A stretch of DNA of 64,000 nt from assembly GCF_023276405.1 (NCBI RefSeq), contig NZ_JALRMO010000001.1, forward strand, positions 124,001-188,000, given 5' to 3'. Position 1 is the first letter of the stretch. Each line of letters starts with the position of its first letter. Below are positions 44,733 to 54,066 of the stretch, piece after piece. The position numbers and the translations under genes are program-made. Source of the stretch: Paenibacillus hamazuiensis. Its GTDB lineage: Bacteria; Bacillota; Bacilli; Paenibacillales; NBRC-103111. Below the pieces are notes generated by a model that was not told the DNA's origin, did no database searches, and saw only the letters and a program-made list of their open reading frames with translations.

Positions 44733-46394
44733 ATGGTCGGAACTTTTTCAAGCGATAAACGAACGGATATTTTACGGGATTTGGACAATCAAACGTTTGA
44801 TTTGCTCGTCATCGGCGGCGGCATTACAGGGGCCGGCATTGCTCTGGATGCAACGACCAGGGGCATGAACACGGTGCTTGTGGAGATGCAGGACTTTGCC
44901 GCAGGCACGTCCAGCCGGTCGACCAAGCTGGTCCATGGCGGGCTCCGTTATTTGAAGCAGCTCGAGGTGAAAATGGTCGCCGAGGTCGGCAAAGAACGCG
45001 CGGTCGTGTATGAGAACGGTCCGCATGTGACCACTCCGGAGTGGATGCTGCTGCCGTTCCATCAAGGCGGTACGTTCGGCAAATTCAGCACCTCTCTGGG
45101 CCTCCGGCTGTATGATTTTCTGGCGGGCGTGAAACGGAGCGAACGGCGGACGATGCTGGGAGTGCAGGAGACGATCCGGCGGGAGCCGCTTGTCAAACGC
45201 GAAGGGCTGAAGGGCAGCGGCGTCTATGTCGAATATCGGACCGATGACGCCCGGCTCACGATCGAGGTCATGAAAGAAGCGGTTTCCCGTGGCGCCAAAG
45301 CGGTCAACTATGCCAAGGTCGAGCAGTTTATTTACCAAAACGGCAAAGCGGTCGGAGTGAAGGTGACCGATATGATCCATGGCGGCGTATATGATATATA
45401 TGCCCGCAAAATCGTCAATGCGGCCGGGCCGTGGGTGGACACGCTGCGAGAAATGGACAAATCGAAAACGGGCAAGCACCTGCAGCTCACCAAAGGGGTG
45501 CATTTGGTCATCAACCAGTCCCGATTCCCACTGCAGCAGGCGATCTACTTCGACACGCCGGACGGCCGGATGGTATTCGCCATTCCAAGAGACGGCAAAA
45601 CGTACGTAGGCACCACCGACACCGTGTTCAAGGGTGATACCGCACATCCGAGGATGACTGCGGAGGACCGGAAGTATATCATCGATGCGATCAACTACAT
45701 GTTCCCTACGCTGAATATCGGCCCTCAGGATATCGAATCCAGCTGGGCCGGACTTCGTCCGCTCATCTTTGAAGAAGGCAAAAACGCGTCGGAAATTTCC
45801 CGTAAGGATGAAATTTGGCAGTCGGCATCCGGTTTGATTACCATCGCCGGGGGCAAGCTGACCGGTTACCGTAAAATGGCGGAGATGGTCGTCGATCTTG
45901 TCGACGAACTGTTCAAGAAGGAAGGCGTAACCCGCTTCACCCCTTGCAAAACGAAGACGATGCCGATTTCGGGCGGGCATGTCGGCGGATCGAAGCAATT
46001 TCCCGCCTTTATCGCCAAGAAAACGGCGGAAGGCTTGAATCGGGGATTTACCAAGGAACAGGCGGAGAAGCTGGTTCGCAAATACGGCTCGAATATCGAC
46101 CGGGTGTACGAGTTGGCGGAGGCGTACGCGGAGAGCGGTACGGCCTTCGGGCTTTCTTTGGACGTGCTGGCTATGATCATTTACGCTTTGGAAGAGGAGA
46201 TGGCAGTGAAGCCGATCGACTTCTTCAACCGGCGCACCGGCGCACTGCTGTTCGATATCGCCTGGGTGCATAAATATAAGGAGCCGGTTATCGCTATTAT
46301 GGCGCACTACTTGCATTGGAGCGCTGATGAGACGCGAAAGTACGGCGAGGAGCTGGAAAAATACCTTCACGAAGCGGTTGTTCCCGCCGAGTAA
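44733..46394 (+). CDS. glpD: Aerobic glycerol-3-phosphate dehydrogenase
   Basis: 553 residues. The FAD motif is [20 protein letters not shown], followed by [20 protein letters not shown], the GlpD signature, and later VGTTDT and SWAGLRPLI. It is a membrane-associated flavoenzyme that oxidises glycerol-3-phosphate to dihydroxyacetone phosphate and passes electrons to quinone. It lies 26 bp after the GH31 gene and so probably belongs to the same operon, completing the path from glycerol to glycolysis. Confidence 0.95.
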   Translation: MVGTFSSDKRTDILRDLDNQTFDLLVIGGGITGAGIALDATTRGMNTVLVEMQDFAAGTSSRSTKLVHGGLRYLKQLEVKMVAEVGKERAVVYENGPHVTTPEWMLLPFHQGGTFGKFSTSLGLRLYDFLAGVKRSERRTMLGVQETIRREPLVKREGLKGSGVYVEYRTDDARLTIEVMKEAVSRGAKAVNYAKVEQFIYQNGKAVGVKVTDMIHGGVYDIYARKIVNAAGPWVDTLREMDKSKTGKHLQLTKGVHLVINQSRFPLQQAIYFDTPDGRMVFAIPRDGKTYVGTTDTVFKGDTAHPRMTAEDRKYIIDAINYMFPTLNIGPQDIESSWAGLRPLIFEEGKNASEISRKDEIWQSASGLITIAGGKLTGYRKMAEMVVDLVDELFKKEGVTRFTPCKTKTMPISGGHVGGSKQFPAFIAKKTAEGLNRGFTKEQAEKLVRKYGSNIDRVYELAEAYAESGTAFGLSLDVLAMIIYALEEEMAVKPIDFFNRRTGALLFDIAWVHKYKEPVIAIMAHYLHWSADETRKYGEELEKYLHEAVVPAE

Positions 46395-46398
46395 AACC

Positions 46399-46430
46399 AA
46401 GGCGCATGCACAGGCATGCGCCTTGAGTTT
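46399..46430 (+). terminator. Hairpin after glpD, probable terminator
   Basis: A perfect 11-bp stem, AAGGCGCATGC with GCATGCGCCTT, and loop ACAG, starting 4 bp after the stop codon. The T-tract (GAGTTTG) is weak. Confidence 0.7.
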
Positions 46431-46481
46431 GTTGAGAACACCCGAAATTTGTAAAAAAATGAGTGGCTCGCTATGGCACAG

Positions 46482-47267
46482 CTATTCCTTTGCAACAATA
46501 AGTTGGATAACTCTAGCTCGACCCGGATAACTATCGAACCCAGCACCTACACTCCACGCTTTTACTTTTTGTCCAACCTTAAGATCGTTAAATGGAATCC
46601 TCTCCTTAGAGTCGATGCCAATAAATGCATCAGGAGTGAAAGAGACCCAAACGGCATCTGGATTACCATTAGAATTAATTTTATCCTTATTGATAATAAG
46701 TACTTTTTTATTTTCGACATCAATTGACGATATCTCTCCAACAATATTCGCCGTTTCCGGAATAATAAATTGATCGATGATCAGGTCAAAATTATTCTGA
46801 CCTATTAACCGATAAATGGAACTTATCAGCTCACTTACTTCTGAAGCTTTTAAAAGTGAACGATGGTCATGGAGCTTCCTTATAGTCAAAGTAACCTTAT
46901 CATCTCCAATATCGCCGCTGATGAGTTCAAGTGATTTTGTTTGAAGAAAATCAGTTATTGTCGACGCCTTACTTTCAATAACATGAGAGCTTATCTTCGC
47001 TTCTCCATTTTGAAGCTCCACCGTTTGAGCAGCTTCGTTCCAATTTACTTGAAGACCTGTCAATGCAGCTAAATCGCGAAGCTTAAGATAGGTCGATCCG
47101 TCGTAAATAACCGGCGAACTCTCAAGTTTAGCGGGCTTTCCGTCCAGAGTGATAGGCAGCGCCGGTCTAAGATAGGCTTCCACCTTTTGCAGACCTTCTT
47201 CAGCATATGCAGCTGATGCCGATGCGAGTATGATTCCCGCCAATAATCCGGGTACAAATTTTTTCAT
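46482..47267 (-). CDS. Secreted stalk-domain protein (copper amine oxidase N-terminal-like)
   Basis: 261 residues from the ATG at 47267 (AGGAGG eight bases upstream). A signal peptide (MKKFVPGLLAGIILASASAAYA) precedes a stalk domain: LPITLDGKPAKLESSPVIYDGSTYLKLRDLAALTGLQVNWN is quoted here only by its ends, LPITLDGK and VNWNEAAQTVEL. These domains form beta-rich surface anchors in Paenibacillus and relatives. The C-terminal half is unassigned. Codon use is visibly more AT-rich than in neighbouring genes. Confidence 0.8.
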   Translation of the reverse strand: MKKFVPGLLAGIILASASAAYAEEGLQKVEAYLRPALPITLDGKPAKLESSPVIYDGSTYLKLRDLAALTGLQVNWNEAAQTVELQNGEAKISSHVIESKASTITDFLQTKSLELISGDIGDDKVTLTIRKLHDHRSLLKASEVSELISSIYRLIGQNNFDLIIDQFIIPETANIVGEISSIDVENKKVLIINKDKINSNGNPDAVWVSFTPDAFIGIDSKERIPFNDLKVGQKVKAWSVGAGFDSYPGRARVIQLIVAKE

Positions 47268-47512
47268 TTTCACACCCTCCTAAAGTAAAGTATAAATAGT
47301 TTCCACTCTCCAATATGCGGTCCAAGCTGTTGCCCCTTCGGTGATTTCCGCGTTCGATTTCGAAGTTCACCTGGTGTTTGAGTTGGCAAACTGAGTTGAG
47401 CGTCCGTAATAATATAACGTTGTTGGTGTTGTAAATGTCGCAATAACACCCGGCAGAATGCCGCATAAATGTGTTACGTGAGGGGAAGCCTAACGGTAAA
47501 ACGGAGGTTTTT

Positions 47513-47755
47513 ATGGATTTGTTCAGAGAAGGCGAACCTCATCCATTGTACGACGAGCTGATGAGCTTGAAAGATGCAAAGATGCGCAACGTTGCCGTCA
47601 AAGCGGTGAATGGAGTCATTTTGGTATCTTACATTGACGATAAGTGGATAATTACTTTAAATGACCGCTTTCAGTTGGAAAGCGCCAACATACATGAAAT
47701 AATAGATCATGTGGATAAACTGCATGGTGATCAGACCTATGTGTTCATTCGCTGA
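47513..47755 (+). CDS. Hypothetical protein, 80 residues
   Basis: Starts at the ATG at 47513 (ACGGAGG upstream). It is acidic and soluble: MDLFREGEPHPLYDELMSLK, then AVNGVILVSYIDDKWIITL and an ending DQTYVFIR. I do not recognise a family. A terminator follows, so it is probably a monocistronic gene. The 245-bp gap before it shows no structure that I can name. Confidence 0.65.
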   Translation: MDLFREGEPHPLYDELMSLKDAKMRNVAVKAVNGVILVSYIDDKWIITLNDRFQLESANIHEIIDHVDKLHGDQTYVFIR

Positions 47756-47779
47756 GTCGAAAAATGCAAAAAACACGAA

Positions 47780-47814
47780 AGATCGTGAGGGCTTCCTCAG
47801 GGTCTTTTCTTTTT
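47780..47814 (+). terminator. Rho-independent terminator after the 80-residue gene
   Basis: Stem AGATCGTGAGG with CCTCAGGGTCT (one mismatch, one G-U), loop GCTT, T-rich tail. Confidence 0.8.
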
Positions 47815-47986
47815 GCATGACCAATATGACAAAATCGCGCATACCCGTTTGCCGAAAATATGGTAAATTCAGCATACCTTAAGGCAAACTTTAGGTTTCT
47901 CTCAGTCCCTGCTCAGTGGGGATTCAGGCCTGGGCGGTAAAGTACTGGGTGTAAGGCAAATACAAAAAAAAGGATGGAGAGATACT

Positions 47987-48757
47987 ATGAAGACGGTGAA
48001 CAAGAAAATTTTGACGGGCACGCTGGCGGCAAGCATTTTACTGGGAGGCGGCTTAACCGGAGCGATTTATAACACAGCTTTTGCGGCAGCGGATGGGACA
48101 AGCGCATCGGCGCCCGTAAACGCGGATGCGGGTATGGCGGCATCGAATAATGCGGTTCCCGGCCATGGCCAAGGCAAACGCGGCGGCGGCCACGACGGAT
48201 TCCGCGTCGTTAACGTGGAAAAGGAAACGGCGTCCATTCTGGGAGTCGATGAGACCAGCATCCGCGATCAGCAGGCGCAAGGCAAAACACTTCTGCAAAT
48301 CGCACAGGATAAAGGCGTAACGGAGGACGTCCTTATGCAAAAGCTGACCGCCGCCGCCAACACGTCCATTGACGCCGCCGTTACGACCGGCACCTTGACA
48401 CAGGAACAAGCCGATCAACAAAAATCCGCTTTGGCGGATCGTTTGAAACAGGAAGTGTCCGAGATAAGGCAAAACGAAGGCCGCGGACATGGCAAAGGTG
48501 ATGGGCGCTTCGGTTCCTTTACCGACCCGGCGGCGCTGTCCCAAATCCTCGGGATGACCGAAACGGAGCTGAACACGGAGCTTCAGGCAGGCAAATCCCT
48601 GGCTGAAATTGCAGAGGCCAAAGGAATTGCCAAAGATCAGCTGATCGGTAAAATCAAAGACAGCATGACGGACAAAATCACCCAATTCATCGATAAAAAA
48701 GGAACCGCAGATCAGGCTCCATCCTCGTCAAACTCAAGCGATAAGGCCGCTGATTAA
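47987..48757 (+). CDS. Secreted protein with two repeated helical modules
   Basis: 256 residues with a signal peptide (KKILTGTLAASILLGGGLTG to AFAAADG). The mature part has two copies of a module of about 40 residues: ILGVDETSIRDQQAQGKTLL... and ILGMTETELNTELQAGKSLA..., each continuing as (L/E)IAQDKGV or EIAEAKGI and ending QKL or GKI. A His/Gly-rich spacer (GHGQGKRGGGHDGF; GRGHGKGDGRFG) precedes each module. The module is found in many Firmicute exported proteins of unknown role. The C-terminus is Ser/Asp-rich. A terminator follows. Confidence 0.75.
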   Translation: MKTVNKKILTGTLAASILLGGGLTGAIYNTAFAAADGTSASAPVNADAGMAASNNAVPGHGQGKRGGGHDGFRVVNVEKETASILGVDETSIRDQQAQGKTLLQIAQDKGVTEDVLMQKLTAAANTSIDAAVTTGTLTQEQADQQKSALADRLKQEVSEIRQNEGRGHGKGDGRFGSFTDPAALSQILGMTETELNTELQAGKSLAEIAEAKGIAKDQLIGKIKDSMTDKITQFIDKKGTADQAPSSSNSSDKAAD

Positions 48758-48780
48758 GTCATAAGGAGGATGCACGAAAA

Positions 48781-48807
48781 AACTGCCTCTTATCAGGCAG
48801 TTTTTTT
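48781..48807 (+). terminator. Rho-independent terminator after the secreted repeat protein
   Basis: Perfect stem AACTGCCT / AGGCAGTT, 6-base loop, and seven T. Confidence 0.9.
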
Positions 48808-48892
48808 GCGCATTAAAAAAAGCTATCCCGCAGCCATGTGATAGCTTTCGGGACAGTGCCAGCGAATCTATATAAAAAAGAGGAGGAGAATG

Positions 48893-49267
48893 CTAATCGG
48901 TGGCTTCCATGAAAGCTTCGCCTTCGCATTGCCATGCCTGGAGGCATTGTACCCTCAGTTCGTAATCTTCTATCTGGTCGGTATCGTAGACCTGGCTGAA
49001 GTCCGAATCGCCCGGGTAAGGGACGAGGGTTCCGCTGGCTATCTCTTGCTGGCGGGAATAACTCCAGATGGAATAATAAATATCGGTTTTTCCGAGATTG
49101 TGAACGATAATGCTGGTATGCCTGCCGTATACATAACCGGCGTCTTCATATTTGACCCAGCTGTCGCCCCAAAATAAATGCTCGTACCCTGCGGCATTAG
49201 CCGGCAGTGCGGCCATACACAAAGAAGCGGCGATAAGTATCGCGGTCATGATCCGTCTTTTTTTCAT
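48893..49267 (-). CDS. Small secreted protein of unknown function
   Basis: 124 residues from the ATG at 49267 (AAAGGG nine bases upstream). The signal peptide MKKRRIMTAILIAASLCMA is followed by ALPANA and a mature domain of about 98 residues rich in Tyr and Trp (YEHLFWGDSWVKYEDAGYVYG). Two cysteines near the C-terminus (RVQCLQAWQCEGE) could form a disulfide. No family is recognised. A cre-like site lies about 100 bp upstream. Confidence 0.72.
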   Translation of the reverse strand: MKKRRIMTAILIAASLCMAALPANAAGYEHLFWGDSWVKYEDAGYVYGRHTSIIVHNLGKTDIYYSIWSYSRQQEIASGTLVPYPGDSDFSQVYDTDQIEDYELRVQCLQAWQCEGEAFMEATD

Positions 49268-49366
49268 CACATTCATCCCTTTCCTTGAATTTTGGCTCAA
49301 GCCATACATGAATCCGAACGGTTCCTATCCCTCCTTTTCATCACTGCTGTCCGGGTGTCCACACTT

Positions 49367-49381
49367 TTGAAAGCGCTTCTA
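49367..49381. promoter_or_regulatory. Candidate CcpA (cre) site
   Basis: TTGAAAGCGCTTCTA matches the catabolite-responsive element pattern with its central CG. It lies about 100 bp upstream of the small secreted protein gene (minus strand) and 105 bp upstream of the MerR-type promoter, so the target is uncertain. Confidence 0.5.
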
Positions 49382-49486
49382 TTTGTATGATAGCATGGCG
49401 GAATGTCGTGCTTTGAAGGGGGAAAACGTCATTTTGATAGGGGGTTCGTGCTTTTCCGCCGAACGCCGGGGTTCACTTTCAAACAC

Positions 49487-49517
49487 TTGACCTAGAGTAA
49501 ACTCTAGGTTTTATACT
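49487..49517 (+). promoter_or_regulatory. MerR-type promoter and operator of the SDR gene
   Basis: TTGACC and TATACT are spaced by 19 bases, the long spacing typical of MerR-activated promoters. Inside lies a dyad with arms ACCTAGAGT and ACTCTAGGT around two bases (49490-49509). The MerR regulator encoded two genes on (50330) is the obvious candidate to bind it. Confidence 0.82.
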
Positions 49518-49551
49518 GAAGCTTGCATTATCTTGGAGAGGAGAATTGGAT

Positions 49552-50292
49552 ATGTTGAATGTGGAAGGAAAAGTTGTGATCGTAACCGGAGCTTCGAGCG
49601 GAATCGGCGAGGCTTCGGCCAAGCTGCTTGCGCAAAATGGAGCAAAGGTTGTGCTGGCGGCAAGAAGAGAGGAACGATTAGCCGCTTTGCAGTCCGCGAT
49701 TGAAGGACAAGGAGGCACCGCCGTTTACAAGGTGACGGATGTGGCTTCCCTGGAGGATGTCGAACAGCTTGCGCGGTTTGCCCTGGATACCTTCGGACAG
49801 ATTGATGTTCTCGTTAATAACGCGGGAATCATGCCGTTGTCATATTTGCATGAAAAGAAGATTTCGGAATGGGATCAAATGATCGATGTCAACATCAAGG
49901 GCGTGCTGTACGGTATAGGAGCAGTTCTTCCTCATATGAGGGAAAGAAAGCGAGGACATATTATTAACGTTTCGTCCGTGACAGGACATATCGTCAGAAA
50001 GTCGTGGGCCGTCTATTCGGGAACCAAATTTGCCGTTCGGGCCATCACGGAAGCGCTGCGGCAGGAGGAAGCGGAAAACAATATCCGCACCACGATTATT
50101 TGCCCGGGAGGCGTATCGACCGAGCTGGTTCACACGATATCGAACGAGGAGATCAAGCAAAACATCGAGGAATCCCTGCAAATGGCATTGCCTGCCGAAG
50201 CTATAGCCCATTCCATATTATACGCCGTTTCCCAGCCGGAATATGCGGCCGTCAACGAAATCATTGTACGGCCTACCAAACAGGAACTATAA
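49552..50292 (+). CDS. Short-chain dehydrogenase/reductase (classical SDR)
   Basis: 246 residues from the ATG at 49552 (GGAGAGGAG upstream). The cofactor motif is VTGASSGIGEAS, the structural NNAG is in LVNNAGIMPL, and the catalytic residues are the serine in NVSSVTG and Y-x3-K in YSGTKFA. The family reduces or oxidises alcohols and carbonyls with NAD(P). The MerR-type promoter suggests induction by an electrophile or aldehyde (inference). Confidence 0.92.
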   Translation: MLNVEGKVVIVTGASSGIGEASAKLLAQNGAKVVLAARREERLAALQSAIEGQGGTAVYKVTDVASLEDVEQLARFALDTFGQIDVLVNNAGIMPLSYLHEKKISEWDQMIDVNIKGVLYGIGAVLPHMRERKRGHIINVSSVTGHIVRKSWAVYSGTKFAVRAITEALRQEEAENNIRTTIICPGGVSTELVHTISNEEIKQNIEESLQMALPAEAIAHSILYAVSQPEYAAVNEIIVRPTKQEL

Positions 50293-50329
50293 TAAAGGTA
50301 TCCTTAATTATCGTCCCGGAGGGATCGCC

Positions 50330-50695
50330 GTGTATTATACGATCGGCCAGGTTGCGGATCTGACGGGCTTGTCTATCCACACCTTGCGTTATTATGAAAA
50401 GGAAGGCATCATGCCGGCCGTCACCCGCAATGAGAGCGGCATTCGCATGTACAGCTCAAAGGACATAGAGGCGCTTGAATTTATAGGCTGCCTTCGGGCG
50501 ACGGGCATGTCGATCTCGGATATCAAGCATTTCGTGCAGGGGAGCACGAGCATCGATCAACGCCTTGTCATGCTGCAGAAGCAGAAAGATAACGTGACCG
50601 CACAGATCGACCGGCTCCTGTCGTTTCAAGCGATGATCGATCGCAAAATCGATATTTACAGCAGCATGCGGTTGGCGGAAGAAAAGACTTCCTGA
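50330..50695 (+). CDS. MerR-family transcriptional regulator (YyaN/AdhR-like)
   Basis: 121 residues from a GTG at 50330 with GGAGGG six bases upstream. The winged helix-turn-helix is YTIGQVADLTGLSIHTLRYY, followed by a coiled-coil dimerisation helix (RLVMLQKQKDNVTAQIDRLL). There is no metal-binding cysteine pattern, so it belongs to the AdhR-like group rather than to mercury or copper sensors. It is co-directional with the SDR gene and probably autoregulates through the same promoter. A terminator follows. Confidence 0.9.
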   Translation: MYYTIGQVADLTGLSIHTLRYYEKEGIMPAVTRNESGIRMYSSKDIEALEFIGCLRATGMSISDIKHFVQGSTSIDQRLVMLQKQKDNVTAQIDRLLSFQAMIDRKIDIYSSMRLAEEKTS

Positions 50696-50718
50696 AAAGA
50701 TCATTCCGGACACAAAAA

Positions 50719-50768
50719 CGGCAGATGGGAACTCGTAAGCGAGCTCCGATCTGCCGCTGCGTTTTTTT
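50719..50768 (+). terminator. Rho-independent terminator after the MerR gene
   Basis: Long stem CGGCAGAT...CTCG with CGAG...ATCTGCCG (small mismatches), loop TAAG, then GCTGCG and seven T. Confidence 0.8.
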
Positions 50769-50877
50769 ATCAGGCGTTTGCTTTCAAAATGAGGGTAAGA
50801 AGTCGCTGGTTTTTGAGGAAGCTTAGGATGCTTGGGAAGAGATCGGAGCGGGCTTGTCCAACTTTTGCCGCAGCCGA

Positions 50878-51036
50878 TTATCTTGGAAACCAAGTGCCGT
50901 CGGGACGCAAGCAAACGGGCAGATTTCCGTCCGTCGTTTGCGCCGGAATATTAGGCGGATGACAGGAAAGCAAAGTTTCGAAAGTAACAACCTCATGTGA
51001 AACAACTTTGGGCTCAGCATACTTCTTCTTCTCCAT
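50878..51036 (-). CDS. 52-residue peptide resembling a RiPP precursor
   Basis: A short gene starting MEKKKYAEPKVVSHEVVTFE, then TLLSCHPPNIPAQ, ending LPVCLRPDGTWFPR. GGAG lies about 10 bases before the ATG. The charged KKKYxxPxV leader-like start and the Cys/Pro-containing tail resemble precursors of ribosomally made modified peptides, but no radical SAM, cyclase or protease gene is near. Two cysteines are 17 residues apart. It could equally be a small unmodified protein. Confidence 0.5.
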   Translation of the reverse strand: MEKKKYAEPKVVSHEVVTFETLLSCHPPNIPAQTTDGNLPVCLRPDGTWFPR

Positions 51037-51157
51037 AATTTTCACACTCCAATAAATAGAATGGGTTTACAGAAAAATTATATACTGCCGCCGATGTCGA
51101 AGTGTGCAAAAATGTGGCACCAAAAGATGGAATATTTAAAATATTTAAAAAATATTT

Positions 51158-52585
51158 TCAGCTGTTATTCAGCAGCTCCGCTCCGGCGATGCCCGGGTTG
51201 GTCATTTCATACGGATCCAGGATGATGTTGAGCTCATCTTCGGTTAATACCCCGTACTGAAGGCACAACTCCCGCACCGGACGGCCAGTCAAAATAGCCT
51301 CTCGCGCAATTCTCGCCACGACCTCATAACCGAGATGCGGGTTCAGTGCCGTTATGACCCCGACGCTGTTTTCCACATATGCCCTGCAGCGCTCCTCGTT
51401 CGCTTCGATCCCTTCCAGGCAGTATTCCCGGAACACTTTAAAAACCTGATTCATCATGCTTAGCGATTGAAGCAAATTGAATACGAGCACCGGCTCCATC
51501 ACGTTAAGCTCCAGCTGCCCTGCCTCGGAAGCGAGACAAATCGTATGGTCGTTGCCGATGACCTGGAACGCGACCTGATTGACGACCTCCGCCATGACCG
51601 GGTTGACCTTGCCCGGCATGATGGACGAGCCGGGCTGCCGCGCCGGCAGGCTCAGCTCCCCAAGTCCCGCGCGCGGCCCGGAGGCGAGCAGCCGCAGGTC
51701 GTTTGCGATTTTGGACATGTTGATCATGCATACTTTCAGTGCGGCGGACACTTCGGTATAGGCGTCCGTATTTTGCGTCGCATCCACCAAGTGCCCCGCA
51801 TTGGTGAGAGGAAGGCCGCTGATATCGGCCAAAAGCTCCACGACCCGCTTAATGTAGCGCGGATCGGCGTTCAAACCGGTACCGACGGCCGTCGCCCCCA
51901 TGTTGACTTCGTACAGATGGCTGCGCGACCGCCCGATTCTCGAAATATCGCGCTCCAGTACCCGGCTGTAGGCTTCGAATTCCTGGCCGAGGCGGATCGG
52001 CACGCCGTCCTGCAGATGAGTGCGGCCCATTTTGATAATGCCGTCAAATTGCGTCGCTTTTTTGCGGAACGTGCCCAGCAGTTCCTCCATTGTGCCCAGC
52101 AGCTTCTCCATTAAAGAAAGTGTCGCTATATGAATCGCCGTCGGAAACGCATCGTTGGTAGACTGCGCCATATTGACGTGGGAGTTGGGGCTCACTTGAA
52201 AATAATCGCCCTTGGTTCCTCCGAGAAGCTCGATCGCCCGGTTGGCGATAACTTCGTTGGCGTTCATGTTGATGGACGTTCCCGCCCCGCCCTGGATCGG
52301 ATCGACGATAAATTGGTCGCGCCACTTGCCGTCCGCTATTTCCTTCGCCGCCTGCACAATCGATTTCCCGATTTGCGGGTTCAGCCGTCCGATCTCCATA
52401 TTCGCCGCAGCTGCGGCTTGTTTAACGATGGCCATCGCACGGATCAATTCTTCGTGAATGCGATAGCCGGTGATCTGAAAATTTTCCACCGCACGCAGCG
52501 TTTGAATGCCATAGTAAGCATCGGCCGGCACTTCCCTGGAGCCGAGAAAATCTTTTTCCACCCTGATTTGCGCCGTTGTTGTCAT
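51158..52585 (-). CDS. aspA: Aspartate ammonia-lyase
   Basis: 475 residues. The fumarase/aspartase signature GSSIMPGKVNPVM is present, as are TSTN-like AQSTNDAFPTAIH and GAGTSINMNANEV. It deaminates L-aspartate to fumarate and ammonia. It follows the dicarboxylate/amino acid transporter by 25 bp, so uptake and breakdown of aspartate (or glutamate) are linked in one operon. GGGG-rich ribosome site upstream. Confidence 0.95.
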   Translation of the reverse strand: MTTTAQIRVEKDFLGSREVPADAYYGIQTLRAVENFQITGYRIHEELIRAMAIVKQAAAAANMEIGRLNPQIGKSIVQAAKEIADGKWRDQFIVDPIQGGAGTSINMNANEVIANRAIELLGGTKGDYFQVSPNSHVNMAQSTNDAFPTAIHIATLSLMEKLLGTMEELLGTFRKKATQFDGIIKMGRTHLQDGVPIRLGQEFEAYSRVLERDISRIGRSRSHLYEVNMGATAVGTGLNADPRYIKRVVELLADISGLPLTNAGHLVDATQNTDAYTEVSAALKVCMINMSKIANDLRLLASGPRAGLGELSLPARQPGSSIMPGKVNPVMAEVVNQVAFQVIGNDHTICLASEAGQLELNVMEPVLVFNLLQSLSMMNQVFKVFREYCLEGIEANEERCRAYVENSVGVITALNPHLGYEVVARIAREAILTGRPVRELCLQYGVLTEDELNIILDPYEMTNPGIAGAELLNNS

Positions 52586-52610
52586 GATCGCTTCCCCCCT
52601 GGAATGCGGC

Positions 52611-53876
52611 TTACGCAGCCTGCTTGATAGATTCCAAATATTGCTGGCCTTTTTTCTTATCGTATTGCCCTTCCCATTTCGCCATCACAATCGCCGCTAT
52701 CGAATTGCCGACGACGTTGACGACCGTCCGGGCCATATCGAGTATGCGGTCGATGCCGGCGATAAAAGCAAGGCCTTCGAGCGGTATCCCGACCGAGCCG
52801 AGAGTAGCCAGCAGGACGACAAACGATGCTCCCGGTACGCCGGCGATCCCTTTGGACGTAAGCATCAGAACCAAAACGAGCATGATTTGCGAGCCGATCG
52901 GCATGTGAATTCCGTACATTTGCGCGATAAACAAGGCGGCAATCGCCTGATACAGCGTTGAGCCGTCCAGGTTGAACGAATAGCCGGTCGGAATGACGAA
53001 GGAGCTGATCGCCTTCGGCACGCCGAAACGCTCCATCTTCTCCATCATCTTGGGAAGCGCCGTTTCGGAGCTTGCCGTCGAGTAGGCCAAAATGAGCTCG
53101 TCTTTTAATATGCGAATGACCGCCATCAGGCTGGTGCCGCAAAGCTTCGCGATCAAGCCGAGCACGATGGCGACGAACAGGAACATGCCTGCATATACGG
53201 TAAGCACCAATTTGCCCAAAGGAACAAGCGAGCCGACGCCGAATTTGGAAACCGTCATGCCGATCAACCCGAACACGCCGATCGGTGCAAACTTCATAAT
53301 CTGGTTCGTCACCCAAAACATCGCATCGGCCGTGCCTTGGAAAAATGCGATTACCGGCTTTCCTTTTTCGCCGATCGCCGCAATGCCGAGACCTAATAAT
53401 ACCGAAAAGAAAATGATGGCGAGCATGTCACCGGCGGCGATCGATTCGAAGATGTTTTTAGGCACGATATTGACAAGCGTATCGACAAAGCTGTGGCTCG
53501 TTACCTGCTGCGTCGTTTCCACGTATTTCGTGATATCCGATTTGGCCAGGGCGGCCATATTGATGCCGGCTCCGGGCTGGAAAACGTTGCCCATCAGCAG
53601 GCCGAAAATAATGGCGGCCGTCGTTACGAGCTCAAAATAAAGAATCGTTTTTCCTCCAAGCCTGCCCAGCCTTTTCATATCGCCTACACCCGCCACCCCG
53701 ACGATTAGCGAGGAAACGACAATCGGCACGACGATCATTTTGATCAAACGTATGAAAATGTCCCCCGCGGGTTTCAAGTAAGTTTCAATGGCGGGATTGC
53801 CGTAAAAAACGGCGCCGACGACGATGCCGAGCACAAGGCCGAGCAGGATTTGAAAAGCCAAACCAAATTTCTTCAT
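52611..53876 (-). CDS. gltP: Glutamate/aspartate:cation symporter (DAACS family, GltP-like)
   Basis: 421 residues. The sodium/dicarboxylate symporter fold is clear: serine-rich re-entrant loop STASSETALPKMME, the motif FVIPTGYSFNLDGSTLYQ and GIAGVPGASFVVL near the C-terminus. It imports acidic amino acids or dicarboxylates. First gene of the gltP-aspA operon, divergent from a GlnK/GlnL two-component system. A cre-like box lies just upstream. Confidence 0.93.
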   Translation of the reverse strand: MKKFGLAFQILLGLVLGIVVGAVFYGNPAIETYLKPAGDIFIRLIKMIVVPIVVSSLIVGVAGVGDMKRLGRLGGKTILYFELVTTAAIIFGLLMGNVFQPGAGINMAALAKSDITKYVETTQQVTSHSFVDTLVNIVPKNIFESIAAGDMLAIIFFSVLLGLGIAAIGEKGKPVIAFFQGTADAMFWVTNQIMKFAPIGVFGLIGMTVSKFGVGSLVPLGKLVLTVYAGMFLFVAIVLGLIAKLCGTSLMAVIRILKDELILAYSTASSETALPKMMEKMERFGVPKAISSFVIPTGYSFNLDGSTLYQAIAALFIAQMYGIHMPIGSQIMLVLVLMLTSKGIAGVPGASFVVLLATLGSVGIPLEGLAFIAGIDRILDMARTVVNVVGNSIAAIVMAKWEGQYDKKKGQQYLESIKQAA

Positions 53877-53900
53877 AAAGCAATTCCCCTTTGCTTAAAA

Positions 53901-53917
53901 TTGTAAAGCGCTTTCTT
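53901..53917. promoter_or_regulatory. Candidate CcpA (cre) site upstream of gltP
   Basis: TTGTAAAGCGCTTTCTT fits the catabolite-responsive element with central GCGC. It begins 25 bp upstream of the gltP start, so CcpA would act as a roadblock or promoter-blocking repressor of transporter and aspartase. Confidence 0.65.
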
Positions 53918-54066
53918 TTTTGCAGGAGTCTGTGTACGCTTGGAATGAGTTTATTGTACGGGCAATCTACACGAATCTACGCGAATCTACATATGCTCGT
54001 TAAACTTATTTGAAACATTTTTTCACTAATGTATTGCTCTGGAGGAATTAGGCCATCCTTGTCGAA

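Noticed and set aside
42370-44751. A 793-codon frame antisense to the GH31 gene, and a similar one antisense to glpD
   Set aside because: They mirror genes with clear catalytic motifs; composition is Arg/His-rich without any family signal, as usual for antisense shadows in GC-rich DNA.
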